Below, piece by piece: positions 35,794-48,665 of a stretch of DNA of 64,000 bases; positions within the stretch are counted from its first letter, which is position 1; the number at the start of each line of letters is the position of its first letter. The stretch is from Limonium bicolor. Its lineage: Eukaryota; Streptophyta; Magnoliopsida; Caryophyllales; Plumbaginaceae. The DNA lies in contig CM041778.1 of NCBI GenBank assembly GCA_023374045.1, forward strand, positions 98,954,839-99,018,838, in the 5' to 3' direction. The position numbers and the translations under genes were made by a program. The notes beneath the pieces were generated by a model. The model ran no database searches. It saw only the letters and a program-made list of their open reading frames with translations, and was not told where the DNA came from.

Positions 35794-38700
35794 TGTAACA
35801 CCCCTACCATTAATACAATGCTTACCGTCCAATCTCCTTACACATCAGATACACGCAGCGGATACATACTTACATACAGTGGGTGATACAATGCTGTTAG
35901 TCACCCACGTGACTAACAAGGTTACTACTTCTACATACAGCATCGGTCTGATGGACCGGAATCCCGAATACTACACATCTATAATACCTACTCCATTCAT
36001 CAATCAAATACAACAATGCTCCATTCAATACTTACTCCTCCATAATCCATACAATACAATATACTTAGCCGAGTCTACTAGGATCCTTATACAATTATAA
36101 TATCTCTTCCAAGTTCACTAAGAGTCTACATCTACCCATTCCTTATACAATTATAACCGTATACCCCGCGTACTAGTGAGGGTACGCCGACCACTTGGTC
36201 GAATACATGCAGTTCATTTTCATTCAAACATACATGCATACATGCTCTTATACACAGTACAATAATACTTACGCAAGCATACATACATACACTTCATTAC
36301 ATACAAGGAATACAATATAACTATCCAATACATACTTACCTTCTTCCGAATACACATACTCATTACATACACAAAGTACAGTTCTTGTTAGCTTCGTTGG
36401 TCCACCCGGGTAAATCGGGTGGAGATTACTCTTTTACTCATTACTCCATACATACGCATACATACTCATACTCATACTCATACATACTTACTTACTCTTA
36501 CTCTTACTCTTGTTAAGTCGTCGGGACCTCCGGCCCGGGGACTACTCCGTCCCACCACCGGGATTTACTTGACTCACCAATCCGGGATGCTACCCATTTA
36601 AGGGATTTGGGCCGCGGACCAGTTTAAGAGTCAGGAATCGGATCCAACCTCTTGTGTCTCCTCATCCTTACGCGTGGCCGAAGCTATATCGGACTTCTAC
36701 TCATTCCAGTTTACTCACTTAAGTTAGGAGTTAGGTAGTTAGGAATTAGCAGAAGTCATTCATACAAGCCACATACACAATTACAATGCTCAATACTCAT
36801 TTATACAAAATACAATACAATACTTAAGTACAATACGGGATTCGAATACCATCCCTCATCATTCATATATTTCATGAATTATACAAACTAGTGTTCAAGA
36901 CAATAAATATCAAGAACAACATAAGTCACGCACAGGTAAGTGCAATATAGTCCGATTCATGCATTTATCTTATTTATGTGATCAAATAAGCACACAAATC
37001 GGGGTAACCAGATTAGGATACAGGGCATGAAGAAATCATACCTTTTTCCGAAATCTACTTTACCGGGTGTCTCCTCGTTCCCTAGTCCTTACTTGTCCCT
37101 TGATTCTTATCCACGAACCAATGACTACATGTCAAATGGTTCAATTAAAACTAAGTATCACAATACATACATAATCACTGCTCCCGAACTTACCCCGTTA
37201 TCCCGTTGTTTCGGTTTAACTTAATGTTCATATACTTGTAACTTTCTTACCTACCTCTCCAACTTGTTTGCACCTTTGATGGTCCTTATGTATCATTAAT
37301 CAAGTACTAGTTATCTTATACTATCATTACCTTTCACTTCCTTACTTTATAAACCATTTAGACAACTTTTTTTTAAAAATCTGTGTTGGTCCGGGACCTT
37401 GTCCAGGTCTTATGTCCCGGACCAACATGTGGTCACTACTCTCGGCTGTTTTCATTTATGGTCCGGGACCTTATACATAAGGTAAGTCCCGGACCCAAAG
37501 CCTTGCACACTCTCGAATGAAATTTTAATTTGGTCCGGGTCCTTGCACATAAGTCAAGTCCCGGACCCATACTTACAGAACTCTCGGCCTATTTTACAGG
37601 GGTGGTCCGGGTCCTTGTATGGGACTTAAGTCCCGGACCACCACCTGCTGTAACTCTCGGTATGTTTTTACACCCTGGTCCGGGACTTAGTCCTGGACTT
37701 AAGTCCCGGACCCTGCTACAGATTCAACAGGTTTTGCATTTTCCAAAATCTGTTACTTTCTACACTTTGCCTAGTTAATTCCTAAATGTTCCTACACTTA
37801 ATCCTACATGTTTAAGCACCTAATTAAGCTTCTAAACATGCTCAAATCCATTACTAATCCATTACTCCTTTTCATACCAATCCACATACATATTTTCTAC
37901 ATTTTTATTCCAGCACTTACCTCTTTTCCTTAGTTGTGTTTTGCTACAGGTTTTGATCCTTATTTCCTCCATACCTAGTTCCCTCTCCTAATGCCAATTT
38001 ACCATCCCAATCCATTTCCAAGCAATTACAATATCTATACCCAAGTCCAACACTATTTTAATCAAGTCTTGCACACTAATCCACCTTGTTTCTCCAACAC
38101 ATTTCAACACTCTTGCTACAGATTTTGCCTCCTAGAATCCTCGTACTATAAGTACCATTCCATGGTCATTAAACACCTCTACTATCCCCAATACATACCT
38201 TGGTTCTCCCATTCACCAAGTCATTCTTAAATACATAATCCTACTGAGATTTCGCCATAGTTCACCTACTTTTCTTACTTCTCCACATACACATTTTTCA
38301 TCAAATTCATTCCTAATCTAGCCATACCCATACAAGGGTCCTACCAGCACACAAAGCTATATAAACCATCACAATACATCAATACTCCATCCAACATCAA
38401 TACAAATACTCATACACGATATACTTGGCTCTAAGGCCTACAATTCACTTACTAGTTCCCAAATACTCAAACTTCATAAACTCCAACACTACTACAATAG
38501 TTTAGGTTCTTTTATTTGTTTACCCATTCCCATTACTCTAATGCAATAAATTGGGCATCAAGAAGCTCTTACCTTAAGGCTCTTATTTCTCTTCCTTTCT
38601 CATTTTTTTCCTCCTTTCTTCCTTTCTTGCCTCAAATCAGTTATGTGGGGGAATGGAGTTGCCAAACTCCATTCCCATTACCCAAAGCATACAAAACAAG

Positions 38701-39879
38701 TATAATTAATATACTAACCCTTAGATTTATACTAACTCATTGAGATGTTTTAAACCAATTTCTAGGGTTTACCTTTTGAAACTTTTAGGAGGGGTTTTAG
38801 CCCTTGGTTCAAGAAGGTGAATCCACCACCATTGCAAGGTTGATATTGTGCTCAAAAGAGAGAGGAGAAAATGGAGTGTTACAATGGGGTAAAAATCGGT
38901 TACCAAAGGATGAAGAAACTTAAGGTTCTCATGGAGATTTTTACCTTAATGGAGAGAGGGGACTCCAAACTACACATTGATGTTATTTTCTTCCCCAATG
39001 GGATATACCCACGAAAATGAACTTCCTCATTTTTGGATTTTGAAAAGAGAGAAGTGTAGAGGAGAATGAGGGGAGTTCAAATATGTAATTTGTTTTCGAT
39101 TTGGAGCTTACATGAGGATGAGCATGAAGAAGAAGATGGAGGAGCCATTGTTGTTGGTGAGAGCTCCAAAATCGCAGCCACAAGGAGAAGAAAGAGAGGG
39201 AGTACGATGGGGAAGAAAGAAATGGAGAGAGAGAAGAAAGGTGAGGAAGAGTATTCTTTTACTTTTTGTATTCTTTTTCTTCTCTTTTCATCTTTTCTTT
39301 CTTTACTTATTTTTTTCCCTTTGTGTGTGAGAGGGAAGGGGATCGGATGCCCTAAAGCCCCTTGTGGGTTTTAAAAATTTTATTTACAATAGTGGACACA
39401 CTAGTTTGGTTTATTTATGCTTTTACCCCACAACTTCCCGTTTTTGACAGTTTTTACTATTTTCTCGTTTTATTGGTTTTTTGGCTCTAGACCTTCACTA
39501 ATGTTTATTAATGACTATTTGGTTGACCAAAATTGTTACGAGTCTATTTGACCCGCTTAAAGACGCGTTTCCTCCCGGTTTCCTTGAAAAACCGCTTTAA
39601 GGTTCGTTTGTGTTTATAATCCGTTTTAAGGATCCGTTTTCTTCGGGACTTGTTCCCATATATTATTTAGGTCTTATTAAGCCCTTAGAATTCATATAAT
39701 ACGCTAACCGAGGTCTCATACCTCCTATGGTTAGTTAACGCTTTTAGCGTTTTGCGCTTTTTAAGCGTTTCTTTATTCTTTGGATTTATTTTCCCTTACC
39801 AATATTTCTTAATCATTATTAGGCTCTCAAATACCTATTAGGATAATTTAATCGCCATATTTAAGGTCGGGGTATTTCA
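35794..39879 (-). mobile_element. LTR of a third chromovirus family, minus orientation, ~4.09 kb
   Basis: On the plus strand it runs TGTAACACCCC...GGGGTATTTCA and is followed by a polypurine tract, so it is the 3' LTR of a minus-strand element. Inside are microsatellite-like (ACTC)/(CATA) stretches around 36430-36510 and a five-unit hairpin minisatellite at 37388-37712. Its right 2.5 kb resembles 44160-46612. ORFs such as 39066-39374 look accidental. Confidence 0.72.
37388..37712. repeat. Minisatellite: five ~72-bp units, each opening with a hairpin (GGTCCGGG...CCCGGACC)
   Basis: Units begin at 37388, 37460, 37532, 37614 and 37677. Each starts GGTCCGGG and holds the inverse CCCGGACC about 30 bases later, with stems of 8-12 bp. 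A less conserved tail, often with CTCTCGG, fills the rest. Confidence 0.85.
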
Positions 39880-39897
39880 ATCTACCCCCCTTAAGAA
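39880..39897 (-). promoter_or_regulatory. Polypurine tract of the third family
   Basis: Minus strand TTCTTAAGGGGGGTAGAT directly precedes the LTR start TGAAATACCCC and follows GAGGACAAG, the chromovirus pattern. Confidence 0.7.
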
Positions 39898-41130
39898 CTT
39901 GTCCTCAAAGTTGTTCGAGGTTACAGGTTTACAATGCTTACTCATCCTTACATGTCTAATACCAAAAGTCACATTCTTCCTCCTTACAATTCCCAAATCC
40001 ATTACTCACGGTCTCTACATTCCATACCATACAAATGTACTATAATTGCTCCAATCCACATTACTACCAACCATTGGTTCCACATTACCAGGTTTTCACA
40101 TAGATGCAATGCAAAGCTATCCCCAAAGCAATGCAATACCCATACAGTCCCGCAGGCACTCAGGTCATCTGGACACAGGAGTCCTCTATGTCCCGCTGCC
40201 CTTGGAATAATACAACATGTTACACTACTATCTTCTCCGGATCCGGTATATGCTTCTAACCAAATCCTTATTCCAGTCTAAGGAAAATCCTTCCCAACAG
40301 CTAATTAGAAATCTTTCTAAAGCATCCAACTCCAAGTTCCAATTTATACTCATTACTTCTATCCTATGTGTGATTCTTGCGACCACTTGAGGGGAGCTTC
40401 GAGAATCATTCGACCCTGATGTGATCAGCATCAGTGTGAACTATCTTTCCACCCCAATTTGTGTTCGTTTCCCTTGATCTGATTAGGATCAAGTTCGACT
40501 TCCCACAACAGTTTCAAACAACAAATAATTTGATTTTGTCCATTTTCTATCTTTTACTCATCTAGTCATAAATACAAATTCATACAACTCCAAGGGATGG
40601 AATTTAATCCATCAATCATCCCCACTCTACTTCCCAAATACTTTACTCCGAGATTCAATACCTAAGTGCTCATTTCATCACCCTTCACTACTTTCATCCA
40701 TTACTCTCCATCGTTTCAAATATTCTAACTAGGGGTTACCATACTTGTAGAATTTAGTTGTTCTCAATTTACTTCCAATAACTTACCTAGGTATACACTA
40801 CTCCTAAACTTCATTCATCTATTACTCTCATTCAGTTAGTACTACTTCTTCAAAGGCTATAATACTTGTGAAGCTCCGTCCACTACTCGTTACTTTTCTT
40901 TTACTAATACTCTTACATGGTGTTACAAGGTAGGTATATCCCTCCTATGGTATTTGCATCTCTCGTGCCTAATTACCATAATTTCAATATGAATGGATAC
41001 TTATGTTTATTTAACATAGTACCAATCATCCAATCAATCTCATTTGTGCTATGCACATTATAGTTTATGTGTTTTATTCATAAAATTCACATTCTGCGGT
41101 TTTCGCTCTACCCCCCTTAAAAGGGATTAC
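39898..41130 (-). mobile_element. Non-coding 3' internal part of the third family, with a second PPT-like motif
   Basis: No protein domain is visible. At 41106-41140 the minus strand carries TACGTGGGCGTAAT followed by CCCTTTTAAGGGGGGTAGAG. This is closely related to 15165-15196 of the plus-strand element, where it lies just after the chromodomain. The chromodomain expected to the right was not found. Confidence 0.45.
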
Positions 41131-44100
41131 GCCCACGTAATCTACCATATGTTATTATTACTAAACATTGGTTTACTCAATTTGGGCAATCTGAAGCGTT
41201 TTAGCTTCTTTAACGTTTGTTACATAATATACCCTTGTCAAAGGGTCCTAATCATAACAATGGTTTAGTCTTTGCACCAAGGATTCATATATGAGTTTAT
41301 TTAACTCATAATTAATTCGGTTCCAGCCTATTAGGCTTCAAGGCATTAATAGCCATTCTACTATACTTACTAGGTATATTGTCTCCTAGCTAGGGCCCAC
41401 TAGCTTCTGCTGCGCGACCCTGATAACTCGGGTTACTTACCCTTCGTGTTATCCTTAATGTGCTATACATCACCTTTTTGTCCGTCTATTATGGGAATAA
41501 GGTTTACTAAACAAGTGCAGTATTCTTTTACCGTGTTTGAACTGAATTAGTTTTAGGTTGTAACCAGCTCTCTGGTAATCCACTGCACATGTTATTCGTG
41601 CTCCCACGATTTTTCACTAAGTTCCTCCGACTTATTGTCGGGTGAGGTCAAGTCACTACTTAGTTGTAGTGCTTTCTCTGTTGTCAATAGCTTCTGGATT
41701 ATACCAATTCTTCTGGTTCAGTACAAGTGTTCTTTACTTGTATGACCTTGCATTTCTATGCGTCGGTCCTAGTAACTTGTTACGTCTCCTTTCACCTTTT
41801 ATTCCAATGGAATTCACATCTTGTGACTGTTAGTGTGTTTCACACACTTCATGCTTCTTTGGCCTTAGGCCGCACGGTTTGTTGTTAAGCTTGCTTAACT
41901 GGCTTATGCCATGTTTGTTGGTGAAAAGCAGGGTTTACTACAGTTTACATTTTCCATATCCCTAGCCATCCCGTTAGATCATTAGCTGCACAAGTGCAAT
42001 GCCAAAACACTCAGTCATACAAAGTGCAGAGGCGTAAACGCTTGACAGTAAGTCACTTATGTGATAGGAAAGAATATTTCTGTCTGTCATCTCATACTTA
42101 TACTCCGTGTCATTATCTGCTACTTCCTAATGGCGGTCGCTCATTGCGCCCCGTGTTCTTACTCACTGTACAACATTGTTTACTGTTTCTGCTACTGTGG
42201 TAGTTCCTCTTCACTTATCGCCAATGTCATTGGCAGCATTTCCTTATGATGTAAATACACTAGGAGTTTCCTGTGTTTGTGTGTATGACGGTTGTCGTAG
42301 CATACCGCAATCTTATTATCTTCCAAATGTGGAGATGTCTTATTCATCTTAGGCTCATGTGTAGGTTAGCTTACCTCACATTCCTTCATCATTTATGATA
42401 CAATTTACCAAGTGTCTTGGTTGGCAATGGATGAAGTAATTTATCGGGTTACTAGCTCTCTTGAGCGTTGGTCATTCATGGTTTTCAATGTGCATTCACA
42501 ATGATTGTTTTGACAATTACTGTCTTTCCAGTGCTGAGCACTAATGATAGGCTCTAGTTGTGTAGTTTATTCTTGTATGTACATCACCGGGGTATCCCAA
42601 GAACTTCAAGGGTTTTCTAGTCCCGTTCTCCCATTGGAGGGTATTTCACCACTGATAAATGAAAGTTTTTGTTGAGGGGTTTGTCACCACTCAAGAGTCT
42701 CATGGCAGGGTTACTATATTAGTACCTGCTTATGTACTGCATATGGAGTATACTTACTCCTTTAAGTTGTGATGGTTTGGAATGTCTTTTCCTTGTTTCA
42801 TCGCCTCTTGGAAATATCTATATGCATAGGCTTAATTGTTGTTGTAGATGGAAGCCTTCCTATGGGTTCGCATCTTCACCACATCGGTGGTCCCCGGTTA
42901 ACTAGGGTATCTTTCCCCAAGTCTCTCGTAGTGTCCAAGTGTGGACTAGGCCACTGTTGGCATTATCACGATTCTTATGCCCCTGTGCTACCATTGCTAC
43001 AGAAGGCGTGAAGGTGGTTAAAAGCTTGTCGACTGTATACTAGACTGATGCTCTAGTGACAGTGACACTGAGTTGGCCATTACTCCAAGCCACTCGGATG
43101 TTGGGTTTGAGTTGATGGTCTAGTTGTTGATTTCTTGTCGTATGAGACAATATCTCTTGCAAGTCTTGTTATTAAATGGTGTAGGTTTTGCAACCGTTTA
43201 AGTTTACATGACGTAGTTAGTTCATGGCTTCTGAGCCTTATTGCTGCAAGCTATGCTCTTTGCAAGCCGCTTATGCCTGTTTCCACTCCTTATATACCTC
43301 ATAAGTTGGAGGTATTACTGGGCTCCATGGCAAGTCGTGACATCACGCTTCCGTTCATAGGAGACCCTTTTAGGCAATCTGGTGTTATCTTGTGCCTTTT
43401 GTGGTTGAGGGTATTTCCTGTTAAGTGAAATCCTTTCAGTGTTCTAACCGAATGTTCATTCTAGCTCCCGAGCTCTTATCATGATGCTTTGTTCATCTGT
43501 TGTTAACTCAGACACCCTTCAAGGATTGCCCCTGGGTGTTGTTGGGTTATGCCGTTTCGTCCGGCTAATGTTTGTGATGTGCTATTATCATACCGCCTTG
43601 TGGTATTGTATTTGAGTATCTCTTTTTGGGTTAGAACGTCTCCCGTTCTTGGGTAGACTGTTTATACTTGCTCCTAGTGCTTAAGACTAGGTTTAATATC
43701 CTCTTTAATGATGGATTTTACTTCTTGGTAATCTTGTGATTGCTCTTGGAAATTCCGTTCCGTTTGTTGAGCATCGTTGTGATTACTTTAGGCATTTGCC
43801 TTGCGGAGTTCAAGCTGGGTATACTTTTCAGCTGTCATGTACTTGCTTGATGTCTTTGAGACATATCCAATGTCTGTACTTACTAGTTTGTGCTCTTTGC
43901 ATCTTCTAGTTCTTATCCCTTGTCTTCAGATGGGTTCTCTGAATTCTTGTATGCTTATTACTTAGTTGCGTTCCTTCTCCCTGATCGTCTGGGATTTCCA
44001 GCTGTTCTGTTTGAACTTACTCATGGTCCGTAGAACGGAGTTGACTACTTCCCATGTGTCGTACACTACATGTATACATACGTGGGGTACCTTGTTGGAG

Positions 44101-44159
44101 GTATTCGGGTCCTATAACATATACGGAATTGTACGGTCAATCATCTATTATTAACCTAT
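41131..44159. other. Long interval without recognisable genes, probably degraded retroelement interior
   Basis: It lies between the 3' part of a minus-strand element and a partial LTR, where gag and pol would be expected. No gag, protease, reverse transcriptase or integrase motif was recognised on either strand, and the frames are full of stops. Decay or replacement by unrelated sequence are both possible. Confidence 0.35.
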
Positions 44160-46612
44160 ACCGTTACTCCATTGTTATTCCCAATTACCATTACTAGTTC
44201 TTACTACTCATACTTAGTTATGAAAATCATTTCATTCCTTAAGTTTGTTTTCTTACTCATGTGCATATTCTCTTACCATCATTACTCCATCAATGACATA
44301 CTACTACTACTATATATATATATATATATATTACTATTTTTTTTGTTTGACTCGACCGACCTTACCTTGGGTCGGTCTCAAGGTCGGTCGAAGTTAGTAT
44401 GTTACGGTTCTGGAAAATTCAACTTTGACCGACCTTCCCAAGGTCGGTCATAGTGTCGGTCGAAGTCAGTAGACATCCATTCTTGAAAATTTAGACCCGA
44501 CCGACCTTGCAGGGTAGGTCCCAAGGTCGGTCAAAGTCAGTAGACTTCTGGGTTCACAATTTACGACTCGATCGACCTTGCCAAGTTCGGTCCCAAGGTC
44601 GGTCGAAGTCAGTAGACTTCCGTGTTTGAAATTTCTGGCTCGACCGACCTTCCTAGGGTCAGTCCCAAGGTCGGTTGGCACCAGTATACTCATTTTAAAT
44701 TATGTTTTCAGCTCCTTTCTTTACCCATTCCTTCCTTAATCTTTTCCAAAGCATTACTAACATATTTATCACAAATTTTAGCACTTCAAACTTCCTTAAA
44801 TCATCTACTAAACTCATTACTCATTCCTATGTTAGTTTGCACAATTTTTCTCACTTTTATTCCAGCACTTGTGCTAGTTTTTGTTCCTTCTATGCTACAG
44901 ATTTTTAAACTCTCACTCTTACCATTCAACCTTTCCTCAATTAATGCTATTCCTAGAGTTCCACTTGCATTATCTCATACCTTAGTCCTTCCCACTACTT
45001 AACTCTCTCTTAAATCTGTTTTCGAAGTGATTAACTACCCACAACAAACATCAAAACACACCTAGTTATTACCTAGGTTATTCCCTCTTCCTAAAACATT
45101 TAAGTCTTCTAATTTCTAGACCAATTTTGACAAAGTTTCCCTTATAATTTTAACTTTGCCCACACACAATTTCAGCTCACCACTCATTTCCAAATTTTCC
45201 ACATCAATCTAAGCATTACAACACATTAAATTTTCCTACACAAGTTCATCTATTTCTCAAGGTTTTTCCAAGCTTTTAATAATCTTTCAAAAGCTCCAAA
45301 ACAATTTAGTTCTCTTCCTCATTATACCACCACACAACCACTACTCAAAACCATGTACATTACTCATTTTAAGCATTTAAAATCTGTTACAATAAAGCAC
45401 ACAAAACTAGTTCAAGGTAGGAGCATTTACCTTGTGTTTCTAGTTTTTCTTTCTTTCCTTCCTTTCCTTTCTTCTTTCTTTCTTTCTTTCTTGCTCTTCC
45501 TTCACAACTGATTCAAATGGAGTTCACTCCTAATGCTACAGCCATTCCAAGAGCTCTAATGAGCATTAAGGAAATCCTTAAACTTCTAAATTCAGCCCTA
45601 AACTACAAAGAGGGTTTAAAGCTTAAAAGAGTATTACCTTTCAATCACTAAGTGGAGTTCTTGGCTAGCAAGAGAGCAAGATTCCAACACCCAAAATGTA
45701 CACCAAAACCGGTTGGAATGGAGGAGAAAGCAAGAGCTCAACTTGAATTTTCGTTTTACAAGAAAGAGCTAGAAAAAGATGGATTTTTAAGACTCTTTTT
45801 ACCTCAAAACAATAAGGAGGTGAAGGTGCTTCCAATGGTGATCTTCAAGCTCCAAAATGAGCTACAGCCATGGTGAAGAATTGTGAGCTTTTCAACTTTA
45901 AAAAGGTGGAAAATGAAGCTCAAGAAAAGAGGAATACAATGGTGTAATTTTATGTGATTTGGAGTTGATTTGGTCCTTCAAAAATGGAAGAGAAGGAGAG
46001 TGTTGGTGAGGGAATATGAAATCGTCATTAATAGGCTTGGGGAAGAAGAATAGAATCAGAAGGAAGGGAGAGTACGGGTGAGAGAGTGAGGAATGGGGAG
46101 GAGAGAGACTACACTCACCCTTTTTACTTTTCTACTTTATTTGTTTGTCTTTTAGCATATAAGGAAGGAATTAAAGAGAGTGAGAGAGGGGGAGGGAACC
46201 CGCCACACTCACACACACACAAACTCTATGATTTATATTTGCAAATGGGGAATGTTAGTTTAGCTTTATTACACTTAACACCCCACAACTTCTCGTTTTT
46301 ACATTATTCACTACCGGAACCCGTTTTCCGGAATTTTCTCGTTTAATTGATTTTAATGGTTCTAGACCTTCACTAATGTCTAATTATAGACATTTGATTG
46401 ACTAAAACTATTACGGGTCTATTTAACCCGCTTAAAGTTATGTTTTCCCGGTTTCCTCGAAAAACGCGCTTTAAGGTTCGTTTGTGTTCTTAATCCGTTT
46501 TAAGGATCCGTTTTCTTCGGGAATCGTTCCCTCATGCTTATTTAGGTGTAATTAAGCCTCTAAAATCATCATTAGTCAAATTAATCACTATTTTTAATTT
46601 CGGGGTATTTCA
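44160..46612 (-). mobile_element. Partial LTR related to the third family
   Basis: The right end GGGGTATTTCA and the preceding ~700 bp, including AAGGATCCGTTTTCTTCGGG at about 46500, match the LTR at 35794-39879. The left 1.4 kb and the expected TGTAACACC end with primer site are missing. It contains a (TA)n run at 44313-44330, a hairpin minisatellite, a (TTTC)n stretch near 45470-45492 and (CA)n near 46208-46221. No target duplication links it to the LTR at 35794. Confidence 0.6.
44353..44682. repeat. Minisatellite: five ~72-bp units with hairpin CGACCGACCTT...AAGGTCGGTCG
   Basis: Units begin at 44353, 44426, 44498, 44569 and 44641. Each opens with (C)GACCGACCTT and its inverse AAGGTCGGTC follows about 27 bases later. 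The tail commonly reads AAGTCAGTAGACTTC. Unit number, length and place in the LTR equal those at 37388, but the stem sequence is different. Confidence 0.87.
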
Positions 46613-47139
46613 TTCATACTGTTTTTTTATGTTCTATGTATAAAAATGTTAAAAGTTGTAAAAAAAGAGATAAGTATACAAGTTCTTTTTTCTACTTGTT
46701 CATAGGCTAAAATTAATAAACGACTTGTCAAAAACGAGGTAGCCGAGTTGATGAGCTATCCATCACCCCTATAGGTTCTATTAGGATTGTACTTTAAAAA
46801 ATTAATAAACGTCTTAAAAGAGTTTTATTTTTATTCTAAATTAGAGTTTCTTATAAATTTATTTTGTTAGCCAGATGTTAAATTTATCTTTTTAAATTAT
46901 TAAATAATAGACATATTTTATATTGAAGTAAATAGTTTAATTATCTTTTTTATTAAAAAATTTAGTGTTGGAGTCAAATTTTATTTGTTATTTATAATTA
47001 ATTTAAAATTGACTATAAATATATGATTGTGTTAACTATAAAACTCAACTAGAAGTATGACTATAAAACTAATTTACTTATCAATATCGATTTGCGCATA
47101 CAAGAAAACAAAATTCAGATAATTATAGTGTTATGGCCT
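46613..47139. other. AT-rich sequence, nothing recognised
   Basis: Non-coding AT-rich sequence between the partial LTR and the insertion site of the Reina-like element. Confidence 0.4.
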
Positions 47140-47144
47140 CATTC

Positions 47145-47510
47145 TGTTACAGTTTAGCAAGAGAAGAGATAGGAATGATAAACTGAACTAATGTCTACTG
47201 GAAACAACAGTTCAATGCTCACATTATTAGCTGATGGATGAAGGAAACACAGCCAAGCTCCGAGAGCAGCTAGAGAGGAACAGAATGGAAGAGCTAGAGA
47301 CAAGGAAAGGAATATGTATTCATCTATGTATATTTCGTATCAACAACCCATTAGTTATAGGACTTTACAGTTTGGTATTCTTAGTTGTAACAGATTTACA
47401 ACTGTCTATGTACAGGTTGTACAATGTAACAGATTTATTTAATGAAATACAACAGAGTGCTGTAAACAGATTAATACCATACTGCTATATTAAAATGTAT
47501 TCCTATAACA
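47145..47510 (-). repeat. 3' LTR of the Reina-like element
   Basis: 366 bp with inverted ends TGTTA...TAACA. It lacks six bases that the other LTR has near 52323. Confidence 0.93.
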
Positions 47511-47536
47511 AATCTCTCTCCCCCCCCCCCCTTTAA
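47511..47536 (-). promoter_or_regulatory. Polypurine tract of the Reina-like element
   Basis: The minus strand reads AAAG, a run of about 12 G, then AGAGAGATT before the LTR. GAGGACAAGG lies just upstream. The long G-run is prone to length error in sequencing. Confidence 0.85.
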
Positions 47537-47549
47537 GAGAACCTTGTCC

Positions 47550-47965
47550 TCAAGGTTGGAAATCAGGGAACCTGCGAGTAATATCATGAAAGTACTCCCA
47601 AGTTGCTTCTTCAGGTGAAAGATCTGACCACTTGATTAAAACCTGTGTGGCAGCTTTGCCCTGTCGATCAACCATTCTCCTCTCCAAAATTTGTTCTGAT
47701 TGGTGCACAAGAACATCAGAAGTAGTGACAGGAAGGTGAGAAGAGTAAGTAAAGTTGCCAATGTGACGTTTCAGTTGTGAAACGTGAAAAACTGGATGCA
47801 CTGTAGATGAATCAGGCAACTGCAGTTTATAAGCCTTGCTTCCACAAGTATCAATAACAGAAAATGGACCAAAGTATTTAGGTGCCAGTTTCTGATTAGA
47901 TCTAGATACCACCGACTATTGACGATAAGGTTGTAGTTTGACAAAAACCATATCGCCAATTTCAA
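47550..47965 (-). pseudogene. Reina-like integrase C-terminus and chromodomain
   Basis: The module KLAPKYFGPFSVIDTCGSKAYKLQL (GPY/F) is followed by HPVFHVSQLKRHIG and a chromodomain (about QILERRMVDRQG...VLIKWSDLSPEEATWEY). The aromatic and acidic positions typical of element chromodomains are present. A stop near 47915 separates this part from the integrase core. It would target integration to chromatin with particular histone marks. Confidence 0.85.
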
Positions 47966-48129
47966 ATGATCTTTCCGATCTATGCTTATTGGCCTGCTGT
48001 TCCATACTGTGTTGAGCCCTCAACAAATGAAACTTCAAAACCTGTAGCATATTTTCTCGATCTTGCAAGCATTTAGCAACCATAGCTACTTTAGATTCAC
48101 CAGGAAGATAAGGTAAGTGCTGGGGGTGT

Positions 48130-48665
48130 TTACCCGTAAACTACCTCATATGGTGTCATCTGCAGTGAAGAGTGAAATGATGTATTGTACCAGAATTCAG
48201 CCAAGGGCAAGTACTTACTCCAAAGGTAGGGTCTGTCACTGCACATACACCGCAAGTAGGTTTCTAAACAACGATTTACCATTTCTGTTTGGCCATCAGA
48301 TTGCGGGTGGTAAGCTGTTGAGAAATTTAAATCAACTCCTTGACTGGAAAACAACTCTTTCCAGAATTTACTTAAAAATATAGTATCCCTATCACTCGTG
48401 TCGATCTTGGAAACCCATGAAGTTTGAAAATGTTATCCAAATAGGCTTGGGCAACAGAGGGTGCAGTATAGGGATGTTTGAGAGCTAAGAAATGAGCTGC
48501 TTTGCTCATGCGATCCACTACTACCAATATTACAGATTTGCCAAAAGATAAAGGTAGTGAATCAATGAAATCCATACTTATATCTTGCCATGCCTCATCA
48601 GGGACTAGTAGTGGTTGCAACAGACCAGGGTAGGCTGATGGATCATACTTACATCTTTGGCACTA
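48130..48665 (-). pseudogene. Reina-like integrase core, frameshifted
   Basis: 48620-48372 holds the first catalytic region (DISMDFIDSLPLS and VVDRMSKAAHF). The frame is then lost at the second-Asp region near 48400. 48354-48130 resumes with [18 protein letters not shown], containing the Glu region. A TAG at 48663-48665 interrupts the zinc-binding HHCC motif (RACD, stop, CQRC). At least two lesions destroy the enzyme that would insert the DNA copy. Confidence 0.85.

Noticed and set aside
39066..39374. 102-residue ORF with acidic start and hydrophobic middle
   Set aside because: Inside an LTR, purine-rich then T-rich low complexity; no domain or upstream signals.
37388..44682. CRISPR-like regular repeats
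   Set aside because: Units are contiguous and diverged with inner hairpins, lie in LTRs of a plant genome, and no cas gene exists; they are minisatellites.
45652..45876. 74-residue plus-strand ORF
   Set aside because: Within the partial LTR and opposite to the element; no family resemblance.
35794..46612. A complete element bounded by the LTR at 35794 and the one ending at 46612
   Set aside because: The flanking five bases differ (AATAA against TTCAT), the second LTR lacks its inner end and primer site, and the minisatellites differ, so they are not shown to be a pair.
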